DNA from: Gerris lacustris
Taxonomy: Eukaryota; Arthropoda; Insecta; Hemiptera; Gerridae
Reading direction: 5' to 3'
Assembly: GCA_951217055.1 (NCBI GenBank)
Contig: OX578276.1
Coordinates: forward strand, 153,583,482-153,647,481
DNA: 64,000 bases
Shown here piece after piece: positions 1-11,600 of the stretch (positions are counted from its first letter, which is position 1; every line of letters begins with the position of its first letter). The notes under the pieces were generated by a model. That model was not told the origin of the DNA. It did no database searches and saw only the letters and a program-made list of their open reading frames with translations. A program made the position numbers and the translations under genes.

Positions 1-1205
1 AGTAACCCGCAGATAGCCCCAGATTAATTTGAACCGTCTGCGCTTTTTCTTTTGCTAAATTGACACTATAATTCGTGTAAAAAATCAAAACAATTTTGAC
101 AGATTATAAAAACGGGTAAAGCAATTAAACCAATTAGTCAATAATGGCTTCTTAAAAGCATAAAATCAATAAAGTACGTGGATAGGATGAAAGGAAGCTA
201 TTATGCCACACCAATTAGCAGTCTAGTTTCCTCATTTATTAGTTGTTTTGATTTTTCATAGATACAAATATTATTGAATATTTTATCAAATTTACCATAA
301 AATAAATTCTCCTTGGCGGATAATCGAAAACTATCTCTTATCTTTTGCGTTTAAAGAAATTTTCTGAAACGGATTTCTATCTTGATTTTATTTTTAAATC
401 ACACTACCTTCGGTAGACTTGGGAGCAAACTTTTTTTTTTTACAACAGTTCCAATTTCACAGAATGACTAGATAGATTTGACTCGGCATTCGAGTTAAGC
501 TAAAAAGACGAAGAGGGAGCATAAAGATAGATAAAGAAAGATATGGTGCATTTAGATAAGGAAGGTATGGTCCCTCATCCAGCCAATCAGACTGTCGTGC
601 CATCAAGACCACGTCTCACCCTCACTCGATCAAATATCTAATATTAATCTCCTTATCACAGTGCTAATCACGGTTCTACTTGTAACGTGGATTCTCCATG
701 TGAGCATTCTCCTATCATATTTTAAAAGTTAATATCACCAAATTAATTAGCTAATCTTAGATGACTATGATGAATAAAAATAAACTAATTTATCAATCAT
801 TTTCATTTATGATATTTATTAAAATTATCTTTCAAATTATTAAAAACGTTTTGTTAAATTAGAGTATACTGAACTGTGCACTATACAAGGATAGAGATAA
901 GGAGGATAGCCGAGTTTGTGAAAGAGAATTCTATTTCTATAATGTGCTAAACAAGGAAAGTGGTAGAGGGTGGGCTGTAGAGGGGTAATTTCCCACTGTC
1001 CTTATTTTTGGAAACGAAAGATAAATACAAGATGATCGTAAAGGTATTTTTCTAGCTTATGGCATTCAAAAATTATTTGACTAAATTTGTCTACACAAAA
1101 ACGACCTTTGTTTTTGTTTTTTTAAATTGTGGAAAAAAATAGCAAGGAACATTACCTAGGTATTTTTTTTGTTTAAACAACAATCAAAGATGTGTCTTAT
1201 GCAAA
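1..1205. other. intronic/intergenic AT-rich stretch, no gene seen
   Basis: No coding exon is supported. Positions 180-235 resemble 16350-16395 (a segment ending in a TTAGCAGTCTA-like string), and 405-430 carries an inverted TACCGAAGGTA box of the kind that begins the repeats at 15824 and 16422. This suggests a worn copy of that repeat family. The rest shows nothing I can name. Confidence 0.5.
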
Positions 1206-1210
1206 AAATT

Positions 1211-1555
1211 GCTTAAATTTTTAAGTTTTTGGTAGTATTCATACTACGGACCGTTTAAATTTTAATTTAAATCAAATTATAATTACTATTTACAAAGGGA
1301 GACAGACAGAGAAAATATTAAAGGTATCGTTAACGGCAGAGGAAATTATTCTTTAGTGTAGCTTAATTGGCTAGAGCAGTGCACTGGAAATATGGGGAGG
1401 TCCGTGGTTCGAGTCCCGGACCTAATAGGAAAAATAGACCTCAGCTGTCTATTTTTCTCTGTCTGTCTCCCTTTGTAAATAGTAATTATAATTTGATTTA
1501 AACGTTTTAAATTTAAACGTTGCGTAGTATGAATACTACCAAAAACTTAAAAATT
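1211..1555 (+). repeat. tRNA-like unit inside a ~100 bp inverted repeat (SINE-like)
   Basis: The arms 1211-1313 and 1452-1555 are near-perfect reverse complements (AGTTTTTGGTAGTATTCAT against ATGAATACTACCAAAAACT). Between them, about 1355-1430 contains an A-box match (TAGCTTAATTGG) and a B-box match (GGTTCGAGTCC) at tRNA spacing. The acceptor stem does not close well, so I read it as a tRNA-derived SINE head rather than a tRNA gene. The right arm is the normal SINE tail, also seen at 1780-1840, 34930 and 35530. The left arm is the same tail inverted, so this may be two head-to-head copies or a true inverted-repeat element. Confidence 0.7.
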
Positions 1556-1680
1556 GAATTTCTAATTGATTGTACTAGGTACAGGTACTAAATGGGTACT
1601 TTATAATTACAAGCGTTAGTTCTTTGTCGCTAATGTTGACCTAGATTTGTAGTAAATTTTTAAAGCTTAATTCGGGACTA

Positions 1681-1840
1681 GGTATCGTTAACGGCAGAGG
1701 AAATTATTCTTCAGTGTAGCATAATTGGTTAGAGCACTCGAACTGGAAATATGGGGAGGTCCGTAGTTCGAGTCCCGGCGCTGAGGTCAATTTTTCTCTG
1801 TCTGTCTCCCTTTGTAAATAGTAATTATAATTTGATTTAA
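1681..1840 (+). repeat. tRNA-derived SINE-like copy
   Basis: Same leader (GGTATCGTTAACGGCAGAGG), tRNA-like core (A box TAGCATAATTGG, B box close to GGTTCGAGTCC) and CTCTGTCTGTCTCCC tail as the unit at 1322-1500, in direct orientation. The tail ends in an A-rich run (1841-1890), as expected of a retroposed SINE. Confidence 0.65.
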
Positions 1841-2204
1841 AAAATAAATAAATAAAATAAAAAAAAAATAAAAAAAAAATAAAAAAAATGCTTGTAAATT
1901 GAATTAAATTCGCTAATTTATTGACGAAATGCTTCCATCAAACATTTTTTATTGTATCATTTATGGCAAATGATCTAATTGCTGTTGGATGTGTTAGCTA
2001 CATTCCTATCTTAATGGTAGAGCATGCGACTTCGGGCCTCAAGGCCATGGGTTCAAATACAAGTGGGCAAGCCGTATTTTTTAAGCCTCCGTGCAGTGAA
2101 TTCACTGGACAGCGATGCCTTCTGGGATTGCGAAGCGAGTAGGGAGGCTGAGCCCCGAATTTTATGATCATGCCCTTTCAACAATGTCATAAATCAAATA
2201 ATAA

Positions 2205-2925
2205 ACAGGTCAAGTGTGTGCTAGTCAGCACACAGCGAGGGTCCGTAGGCCACACTATATAGTGTTTAACTGAAAAGTGTATAAACAGTGTTTTTTTAAA
2301 ATGCTTAAAAGCTTACTTTGAACTATTTTAAAGGTCTGATATTCTCAAAACACACTTTGATAAAGTTTTTTTCTGCCACAGAACCGGACTACAACCATAT
2401 AAATACATCGAAAAGACCATAATTATAAAAAGACGTGTTTTTTCAATAAAAAATAAAATAATATTTTTTTCGAAATTTCCAAAAAGTGGTATCTTTACTT
2501 TTGGTCGAAGAATGTTCAGGAATTTTTTTCAGATTTTTTGCACTTCACATAAGCAAGATAGAGGGGGGGGGGGGGGGGCACGTTTCACACCCACTTCAAA
2601 CTTGCCTACTCTCGCCCTATCAAAGTTATATCCAAATAATTATATATTTTTGTAATCAGCTCGACGTACCCTTTCATATGATACCCCTCACGGTGTTACA
2701 AAAAAAAAATTAACCCTTAAGTTTTTTCACCCTAATTGTTTTTAAAAATATATTTTTTAAGTCGGTATATTTTTAAAATATGTGGGTAGGTACAAGACAC
2801 ATGCATGCCAAATTTCAAAGTGATAGGACGATAGGTGTAGCCGTGAGAGCACGCGACAGGACGGATGGACAGACACACGCAGGAAAATATAAGGGTCCTT
2901 GGTTTTGCCTATGGACCCTAAAAAT
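2205..2925 (+). mobile_element. non-autonomous TIR element, family A copy 1
   Basis: Related over its ends to 43998-45045. It carries inverted ends AGGGTCCGTAGGC (about 2238) and GCCTATGGACCCT (about 2907). It contains a G homopolymer at 2565-2579 and, near its right end (2800-2880), the CTGTC/AAATTTGG module in reverse orientation. No transposase frame remains. Superfamily not assigned. Confidence 0.6.
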
Positions 2926-3955
2926 GACGTTTTATATCCTATTACTATTACACGAGGTTGTTAAATGTGTCGGTGAGTTTACCACAAGTCCACTTTGAAT
3001 GCAACTATTATATAAGCTACGAGTTTGGCTCAAAAAAATACAAAAATGTTTGGTAACTTCTAACTCGAGAAGAGGACTCAGGTACTTAAAATTATGCAGC
3101 TTCCAGCTCCCTTAACCACTCCGCTGTCATAATCTCTTTCCTTTGCCTGAAAGATTCAAGGGAAGCCTATAAAACCTTTCTACGCTTAATGGACGGATTT
3201 AATTATGCAACTATATTCCATAAGTAATATGGTTGTAAAGGGTGCAGAGAAAGATAAAAATGTATATAAAATATACAAAATTTAAAATGACTATTAGCAT
3301 ACTGAAAGGTTATTTTTGGTGATAAAAGTAAGGCATTGAGATATTTTTAAATATCCATTGCATTACAACTTTCGTTCAGGCAAGTTAACATTCTCCATAA
3401 TAATGTCTAATTATCGTAGAAGAAAACCAATAAGTTGAGGTTTCTTGTAAAGGTTTCCTAAGAGGTAAATTATAAAGTAAGACTAGGATAGGAAAGAACA
3501 GTCGCGTGACGATATGTGCGTGAAAGCCACTACTCGACCACTGAACTACTCTGGGAGCGTTGAGACGAGTGGGAGTTCGATGCGTGATTAGTCCTTGATA
3601 GGCTGGGACACACGAGCGTTATTTTCTCGCAGGTTGGTCAGTGTGTATCTAACTGTGACCGATGACCCATCACCCAAGGTCCGTTTCCTTTCGGTTTTCA
3701 TTTTGAGAGCCAACGTAAGTTGTATAAAAAGAAATTATTGTTTCGTTACCCCCCCCCCCCCCCCCTCGATTTTATTGTTATTGTTTTAGTAATCACATCC
3801 AAACACTATTAGGCTTAATATGCCAAATATATTCCTTGGAGATGAGGCACCGTTATTGTGCACCCGTTATTACATATAATGTGACCACTCAAGGAAGCTT
3901 TTTTGTCAAAAACAAAAAAAAGATCTTCTAATAAATAGAGAATTTTACAAAGACT
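2926..3955. other. no gene seen; short homopolymer run
   Basis: No exon or retroelement reading frame is supported. A C16 run lies at about 3751-3766. The stretch is otherwise unremarkable intron-like sequence. Confidence 0.4.
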
Positions 3956-3959
3956 AATG

Positions 3960-4795
3960 GATGTAATGTGAAGTTATAGGTCTTCAGGTGGAGGCCGTGT
4001 CATGTAGGGTTTTGGTTGCTGTCCTGGTGAAGTAACAACATTAACTGGAGGTTTTAGACAAGGTCTGAGGTTTAAATCTAGTCTGTGGTCTGAGGAAATA
4101 GCCGTTGTTGGTTGTATCAGTCTTGGGTACCTGAATGGCAGTATTCGAGGGTGGGTGCTGTTGACCCTTGCCTGTGGACAGTGTGGAAATTTAGGGTTTC
4201 CACGTCTGGGACAGATTGAAAACATCTTTCCTGTTAAAGTTATTTAAGTGCATTTCTATTTCTATGGCTCCCTTGACCAATAATCTGTTGTGACAGCCGG
4301 ATTCCTTATAGCTAGAGTGGGTGGAGGTGGCCGACTCCTCCGAGTGTACTGAGACTACCGACTTCCAGTCTTTGTTTTTGACTGCTCTGATATACTCTTG
4401 GAGTCAGGTTGGTATGAGTCTACCCGTCTGGTCAATGTAGGATTTTCTACAGCAAAAGAGAATTCTATAGAGGAAACTGGTCCTTAACTGTGCCCAGAAA
4501 GTTTTGTGTGGTTTTCCCTGGAGTGAAAGTGGTCCGTATATCGTGTTTCCTGAAGATTTTATCAATTCTTCCTTGGATGTAGGGGATGAAAGCAGTCCTA
4601 TAATCTGAAGTTGGGTGGTAGGCCTGGCAGACATCCCGGGGTTTTCATCACGGTGGAAGACTTTTCCAATTTCCTTAGCCTGGAAACAGTTTTGGGTCAG
4701 TACTGTGTATAAGTGCTTTTTCTCTGGTTTCTAAGAGTCATCAGCACATATCCTGATCCATGGCCATTTCTCTGCTGGAAGGTGATGGGAGTTGA
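3960..4795 (-). pseudogene. Penelope-like retroelement 3' part (RT end and GIY-YIG endonuclease), decayed
   Basis: Read on the minus strand, 4460-4620 gives an AFIPYIQGRIDKIFRKHDI block. This is followed by a VKDQFPL block and then, in a shifted frame at about 4430, KSYIDQTGR, which fits the YIGQTGR core of the GIY-YIG nuclease that ends Penelope-like polymerases. Downstream, 4225-4420 gives LVKGAIEIEMHLNNFNRK, matching the conserved EAIEI..N.NR part of that domain. Stops and frameshifts are frequent, so it is a relic. Penelope elements use RT plus GIY-YIG for target-primed integration. The upstream RT core is absent, consistent with 5' truncation. A Harbinger-like MITE lies immediately upstream. 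Confidence 0.75.
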
Positions 4796-4828
4796 CATTT
4801 AGGAGCCTAGGCTTCCTGCAGACTTAAT

Positions 4829-5263
4829 AGCGGCCTTTACACTTGCGCGCTTTCCTGCAGGATAGAGCAACAAACGGGAAAGAGCGCCAGTGTAAAGGCT
4901 GCACTGGAGTGAGGGATTACGCGTCCACAGAGTCGCACGCTTTACCGCGCGTAATCTCCTTAGTGTAAAGGCGACAGCGAGCTTTCCCACAGGCCTGCCG
5001 TGTTCTTTAAATTTACCCCCACTGTGCCCTCTAAAACTGTTCGTCTGACGAGCACTCCACGCTCCAAGGATTGCGTGCGGGATTCCTCTTTACACATGCG
5101 TTCTTTCCTTCGCGCGAACACGGAGGCACGCTTTCCTGTGGGAAAGCGCGTATCACTTTTATAGCTACCAAATCTTTCCCACACGATTATTCGCACGGTC
5201 TTACTCGTGCGCAATCCTTCACGATTCAAGTCTGCAGGAAAGAACCTATGTGTAAAGGCCGCT
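4829..5263. mobile_element. Harbinger-like MITE, 435 bp, TSD AAT
   Basis: The inverted ends AGCGGCCTTTACAC and GTGTAAAGGCCGCT are flanked by AAT at 4826-4828 and 5264-5266. The interior repeats TGCGCGCTTTCC-type words in both orientations. Short open frames on both strands here arise from this symmetry and are not genes. The 3 bp W-rich duplication fits PIF/Harbinger. Two more elements of the same plan lie at 24586 and 35155. Confidence 0.7.
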
Positions 5264-5528
5264 AATGTCCTAAGGTTTCGTCGTTGTTCTTCGTAACTAG
5301 GACATCAAGGAGGGGGGGGGGGGGGGGGGTCCGAGGAAATTGTTTAGAGTGACGTGTCCATGCTGTCATATCTCTTGTACTTCCTCGCCAACAAAATGAA
5401 GAAGTAGAGTCATTTTATTACCATCATCAATCTCATTTATGGGACTAAGAAAAATGTTAATCACACCATATCATGAGCAACTGGAATTGTGGGACATGGT
5501 CTAATATTTTTATGTTTGTTGTTTACAG

Positions 5529-5687
5529 GGTGTTCCAGGAGATGCTATATGGGATTTCTACAGGATTCGGTTCCCCTCAGGTTCCTGTGGCTGAACTACT
5601 TGCTCGTGCTGTACCAACACTGCCTAGTCCTCAACAGAAACCAAAAAGCAGTAATTTCCTTCAAGTACCAGATATAGAATCACCAAG
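5529..5687 (+). CDS. gprs: BTB-BACK gene exon (first in window)
   Basis: The acceptor TTGTTTACAG precedes it and the donor GTAAAA follows. The exon opens with one base completing a codon that would give Arg, then VFQEMLYG, the loop after the BTB dimer helix. It continues with a proline/serine-rich stretch ending in VPDIESPR. It ends two bases into a codon (AG), which the next exon completes as AGG. An upstream ATG in the same frame lies in the intron and is not the start. Confidence 0.85.
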
Positions 5688-8600
5688 GTAAAACTAAACA
5701 TTTTTGTCTTACCGTTTAGTGTTTTTGAAACTAAGATAAATTATTTAGATTCTGAATAAAATAGAACTGGAATGAACATGAATATAGTAAGAAATTTGAC
5801 TGTTGGATTAATTCTGATTTAATTAATAATATCCCGCTCCTTTGGTAAGTTCGGGTACAAGACCTTTGAATTATATCATTAAGATCAATTCTTAATAGTT
5901 TGCACCTTTGATCATTTTGGATTACTTGTTTTTTGGATCATACACGCGAGTAAAATTAATAATTAATTAATTAACAAAAAGGTTATATTTCACCCCTTAT
6001 GGGCATCATCAGACTTAAAATAAAATAATATAAAATATGTTTTATATTAATAATGTTATAAATGAAACTTCTGAAAAGATGTTAAATCACTTTACAAAAT
6101 AATTTTCTTTTTACTAATCTCAAATCCTTGCTTGCGTTAATATTATTTTCATCTTTTTTTTAAACAATTTTAAAAGTAATAAATATAAATAATTAAAAAT
6201 GATCTGTATCTCACTGGGAAACTACCATTTTAAACAACATATATATGTACAAATATATGTCATTCTCAAGCCTGAAAAATAATATAATATTAATAATAAT
6301 AATAATGAAGCCTTTATTAGTTAATTTCTTACATCATAATATAAGTTAATGAATACATTCTATTTTTATATCTTAAATAAATAAATTATAATACCAATTT
6401 TATACTTTTGATTTGATTACTTCTTTTATATAATAAATTAATAGTTACTATGTAGTGCAGATTACAAAAAAGAAAAATAAATAATATATTTCTTCTTTCA
6501 TTCTTCCACTTAACTTATACATTCACACACATTATTTGTTTTAAATTAATTACTAATTATTATTTACTTGGTTCGTTTAATTATCGACTGGCGTAAGAAA
6601 TCAAGTCCATTTCTGGACATAGGCCTGCATCGTGGACGCCCAGGTCTCTTTCTGCTGTGCAATCCTGTTCCAAGTAGCTCCGGCCACTTCCTGGAAGTCA
6701 TCCCTCCAGCCAGGGCCGGCGCAAGAGTTCTAATTCTAAGTTATGCCGATCAGTCAATTTAGCCACCCACTTTTAGAAATTGTAAGAAAAACACAAATAG
6801 AACACACTCTACCCAAAATTTATTTTCAATTTTCTTTGGTTGATCCCTTATTATTGTATTTGATATTCTTTTCTTTGAGTCTTCAGGGATGAAAAAGGTT
6901 GAAAAATAAAAATATTTTCATTTACACAAACTTGGCTATATTTCGCCCATACCTGGGCATCTTCAGGCCTTGAATATGATTAAAAAGATTTTTTTTTACA
7001 TTTTTGTTTGGAGAAAAAACAATCTACTAGTTGAGTAACCTTTCACATTAGTAGTTAAAGAGTTACTCAAACCCAAAATTTATTATTTAATCACAGCTAC
7101 AATGAAAATAACTTGCTAACGCCTTTTCAGTTGAAATAGTTGCCAGTCCTACTAATCTCTCCTCTATCAAACATGACCCCAGCCCGAAAGGGGGTCCGGG
7201 GGGTCTCCCCCGGAAAATGTTAGAAAATTAGGTTTAATATGGTGAATTTTGGGCCTATTTTTGAGCCTTTTCAGCTAAAAAAAAAAAAAACACAATTACC
7301 TAAAAGTTTGGAAAATTGTTTCTGCAGACTTTTTGAAACATTTATTAACTAAATCGGGTTTTATACTAAAAAAAAAAATAAATGTTTACCTAAAGCTATA
7401 CTATGCTATTGATTCTTCCACATTCATTATCATGAAATACCTTCATTACGTCCTATACAGCAACTGAAGTAGGGGATACACACTCAACTGAGTATACAGG
7501 GTGGTCCAAAAGTCTCCCCCCCCCCCCCCCTCTTAACTTTTGAACGGTTTAAGATAAATTGATAAAACTTGGGGGATCTCTACCATGCAAAGGGAAGTTT
7601 GTTTTCATGCAATCACCCTCTAGGGGCAACCACCCACTTTGCCCCCAGGCCACCCAACTTCAAAATTTCAAATTGGAGTGTATATTTTTGATAGCAGACT
7701 TGGATTCTACGGTGAAAAATAATAAACTTTTACATGAGACTATTTTTTCTATCTCCAATATTTTGCCCCCTGTAGGGGGGCAAAGATAGCAAAATATCCC
7801 TTCCGAAATAGTAAGAAAATAATACTTAGATCGTTATAAAATCTAAACTGTTTGAAATAAAGTAATGAAACTTGGGGGATATTTACCATGTAAAGGGAAG
7901 TGCGTAATCATCCACTCGCGTACTAGGGGCAACCACCATTTTGCCCCCAGGCGCTGAAGTCTACCCTTTTTATAGCTTTGCCTCCCTATGGGGGGCAAAA
8001 TATTGGAGATAGAAAAAAAACGTTTGAAGTAAAATATTTTTATTTTTTGCCGTAGAATCTAAATCTGCCACCAAAAATATACATTCCAGGTTAAAATTTT
8101 GATGTTAGGTGGTCTGGGGGCAAAATGGGAGGTTGCCCCTACAGCACGGTTGCATGAAAACAAACTTCCCTTTACATGGTACGGATCCCCTAAGTTTCAT
8201 TAATTTATCTCTAACCGTTTAGATTTTTCAACGTATTATCGGTGGGGTAATTTTGCTATCTTTGCCCACCTATAGGGGGCAAAATATTGGGAATAGAAAA
8301 AAAAGTTTCAAGTAAAAGTTTATTATTTTTCACGGTAGAATTCAAATATGCTATCAAAAATATACACTCCAATTTGAAATTTTGAAGTTGGGTGGCCTGG
8401 GGGCAAAGTGGGTGGTTGCCCCTAGTGGGTGATTGCCTGAAAACAAACTTCCCTTTGCATGGTAGAGATCCCCCAAGTTTCATTAATTTATCTCAAACCG
8501 TTCAAAATTTAAGAGGGGGGGGGAGACTTTTGGACCACCCTATAAACAAACAACCATTAAAGTATGCAAATAAACAATAATCGTTTATTAGCAAATATTT

Positions 8601-11600
8601 AGATTATTAGTTTCAAATAAGTATATGAAAAATAAAACATAAGAAACGTTTAACCTTATTTTATTCAATAGATATTTTTTTTGTAACTTTGTTGTATTTG
8701 GAGGGGGAGGGGGTGGGGTGTTCGCCCTCCCCCTATGGAACCGCCCTTGAGATCTCTCCTAATTTAGGTTATTCATCCATCTTTCTTTATAAAACATAGA
8801 CTTCTTGGTTGGCAATTATTTTGCGGCATCCTTTAGCCCTGGCGCCCTATTCGGTCGCCTAGTTCGCCTATACGGTCGCGCCGGCCCTGCCTCCAGCGCC
8901 TGACAGGTCTACCCCGTCTCCTCTTCCGGTGTCTATGGATCCATTCGCTCGCTTTTCTGGTCCACCTCTGGTCTCTTATTCTAGCAACGTGTCCAGCCCA
9001 TTTCCAGTTTAGTGACACCGCTTCCTCTACTGTGTCTTTCAGGCTAGTTTTCTTCCTGAGGTCATCATTCCTGATTCGGTCTTGCTTCTTGACTCCCAGC
9101 ATGCTTCGCTCCATGGCCCTCTGGGCTACCCTTATCCTTTCTGCAACAGTTTTTGTTAGTGCCCATGTTTGCGAGCAAAATAAATATATTTGCTACCAAA
9201 CATCAGAATTAACAATAAGACCAAGATCTAACTGATAGTGAACCCATGCCGAATTTTACTTTGTTTGAAATTGAGTGAATCCATTGTTTGTAAATCAATT
9301 GCTCATATAATTTTCAAGGGAGTTGCTTAAAATGTTAATTATTAATAACTGATAGAGTGGATTGCACTTATAAATAAATAAATTATTTATTACATTGCAA
9401 ATTTCCATCCGATATAATATGTCACTAATAAATAATATAATAATGTAATTGATTAATTTCAAATTATGTTTATTTTAAATTATCAACACTTATAACCGTT
9501 TAACACCAACATTAGTAATTATATTAACAATAAAAATAAATAAATTGGTGGTCTCACGTAAAAAGGGTTTCGTTGGTATCGTGAACATAAATTAGTATAA
9601 GGGGAGGGGGGGACCTCAAAATGTTGTTGTTTTTTTACTTTCTCATATAAAGAGAAAGTATTGTGATGGCGCGAAAATTCGATTTTGAGATTTTGATGGA
9701 TTTACACGTTTTTAGGTCCCCTGAGTCCAAAAAAGTGGTTTTTAAAAAATGTCTCTCTGTCTGTCGTCTGTGCAGACGCCTAGAGCCTAATCTACTGGGC
9801 CGATTTTGAAGAAATTTGGCATACATGTTCAGAAAAATCATACCCCGAGGCGAAATCGAGAAATGTATTTTAGCTCCAAATTTAGGGGTGCTACCCCCCA
9901 AAAACTCTGAAAAAACGTGAAAAAAAATTATTTCTCGAAAACGGTTCCGACGATTTTGATTAAAAAATTCTAAAATATAGTCCATTTAAATAAGAATCCA
10001 ACAATGTAAGCCGTTTTCCCGGGAGAAATCTAGTTCCTGAGAAAAAAGCTTAAAACGCGGACCGAGAGAGCCCGGGTTCGATTCCCCGCCCGGGAGAAGT
10101 TATTTTTATGATAAATTTTAATGAAATGCTCAATAATAATTAAATTTACATACGAAATCTAATAAATGGAAAACACTGGGCTAAATAATTATGAACTCGT
10201 ATATGAGAAAGTTTGAGTTGTCTCGGACCGATTTTTTTTTTGACAAAATGGCGCGGAAAATAAAACACTATCCACAAGTGTTATTTATTTTTGTAATCTA
10301 CATACTTTTCAATACCTTTCATTTGATACCCCACTCAAAATGTTAAAAAATATTTTTTTCCCCGTGGCAGGAATTAGACGCCATTTTGGATTACCAGTTA
10401 ATCAGATCAAATTGATATTCTTATTTTTTTCTTTGGCCCATCAGACCGCACATTTTGCATATTTTTTTTATATTTTTAGTAACAGCAAAAATATAGTTTT
10501 CGGGTTACATTTGAATAAGTATATTTGAGTCTTAATTTATAATTAAAATATTTTATAAATTAATTAAATATTTTTAAAAAAGCTGTTTCCTTCACAGATC
10601 ATTCAAATGACAGTGATCTGTATGTTAGAACAGCTGATATTCATTCATTGTATTCAATATTTCGAACTGAGGTAATAGTACATTACGCGTCGAGTGCGGA
10701 AAGTAGCATTTTGCATGCGAGTGTGGAGTCTGCACCCGAGCGACAGCGAGGGTAGTAAAACCACACGAGCAATGCAAAATGCCGTTTTCCCACGAGTTGC
10801 GTACCGTTCTTTATCTACGATTGTTAGATTTAAATAATAAATACAGAAAAGAATACACTTTCTGTATGTAAGTTCGTATCTCTTCTCTTGATAAAGATGG
10901 CATTAATCTTGAGTTGTATTTTTTGCCGAATTAATTATTTCTGGAAGAGTATTATTCTCTACATTTTCGTCAAAGCCACTTGATTCATTCATTGTTTTTC
11001 ACTAAAAACTCGATATAAACAGTTACTTTAATAAAAGAATAGCAAATTAGTTTTGTTAAATGTAATCAAACTCGCTAATCGTGCGTAAAGCTGAAGAATT
11101 CCTTTACTTTACCGCGCTAGCGTGGTAAAGAAGAGGGATCCTTCAGAACTATGAGACGCGCATGCGCAATGAATACAAGTACGTAAATAATCACTTTCTA
11201 CGCATCTAAACAGAGATATAATGTTTATATTTCGTATCAATCGTAGATAAAAACAATTACCTTAGTTTAGGTAATGTTGAATACAAACAGGTATCCTTAA
11301 TATTTTAATTTAAAATCACATGTTATTCAGGAGATGTTGTTACAAGACTCTTATACAGTTCTAAAAATAAACGTTTTTACTTTCAATTATACTTATTTTA
11401 ACTCTTGCAAATAGCAAATTTCTTTAATATGAAATTAAACAGGGTGATTGGCAATATATGTACAAAAATAATTAGGATAATTCTAAACATCATTGGCTAC
11501 AAAAATCGTCATATAAACCCATGGGTCTATTCTCAACCGTTTTCTCACAAGGTCAAATTTTATGATTCTTTTAAGATCGCATGCATACCTTTGCTTATAA

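Noticed and set aside
1355..1430. tRNA gene
   Set aside because: A and B boxes are present but the stems do not pair and the tail repeats elsewhere, so it is SINE-like. The same holds for 35453-35526 and 58848-58910.
4960..5265. Overlapping open frames on both strands
   Set aside because: They lie inside an inverted-word-rich MITE; peptides have no family resemblance.
9635..9985. Similar 74-116 residue frames at 9635 and 12278
   Set aside because: They are the same repeat in two orientations, with the CTGTC module read as Arg/Gln/Thr; no protein domain.
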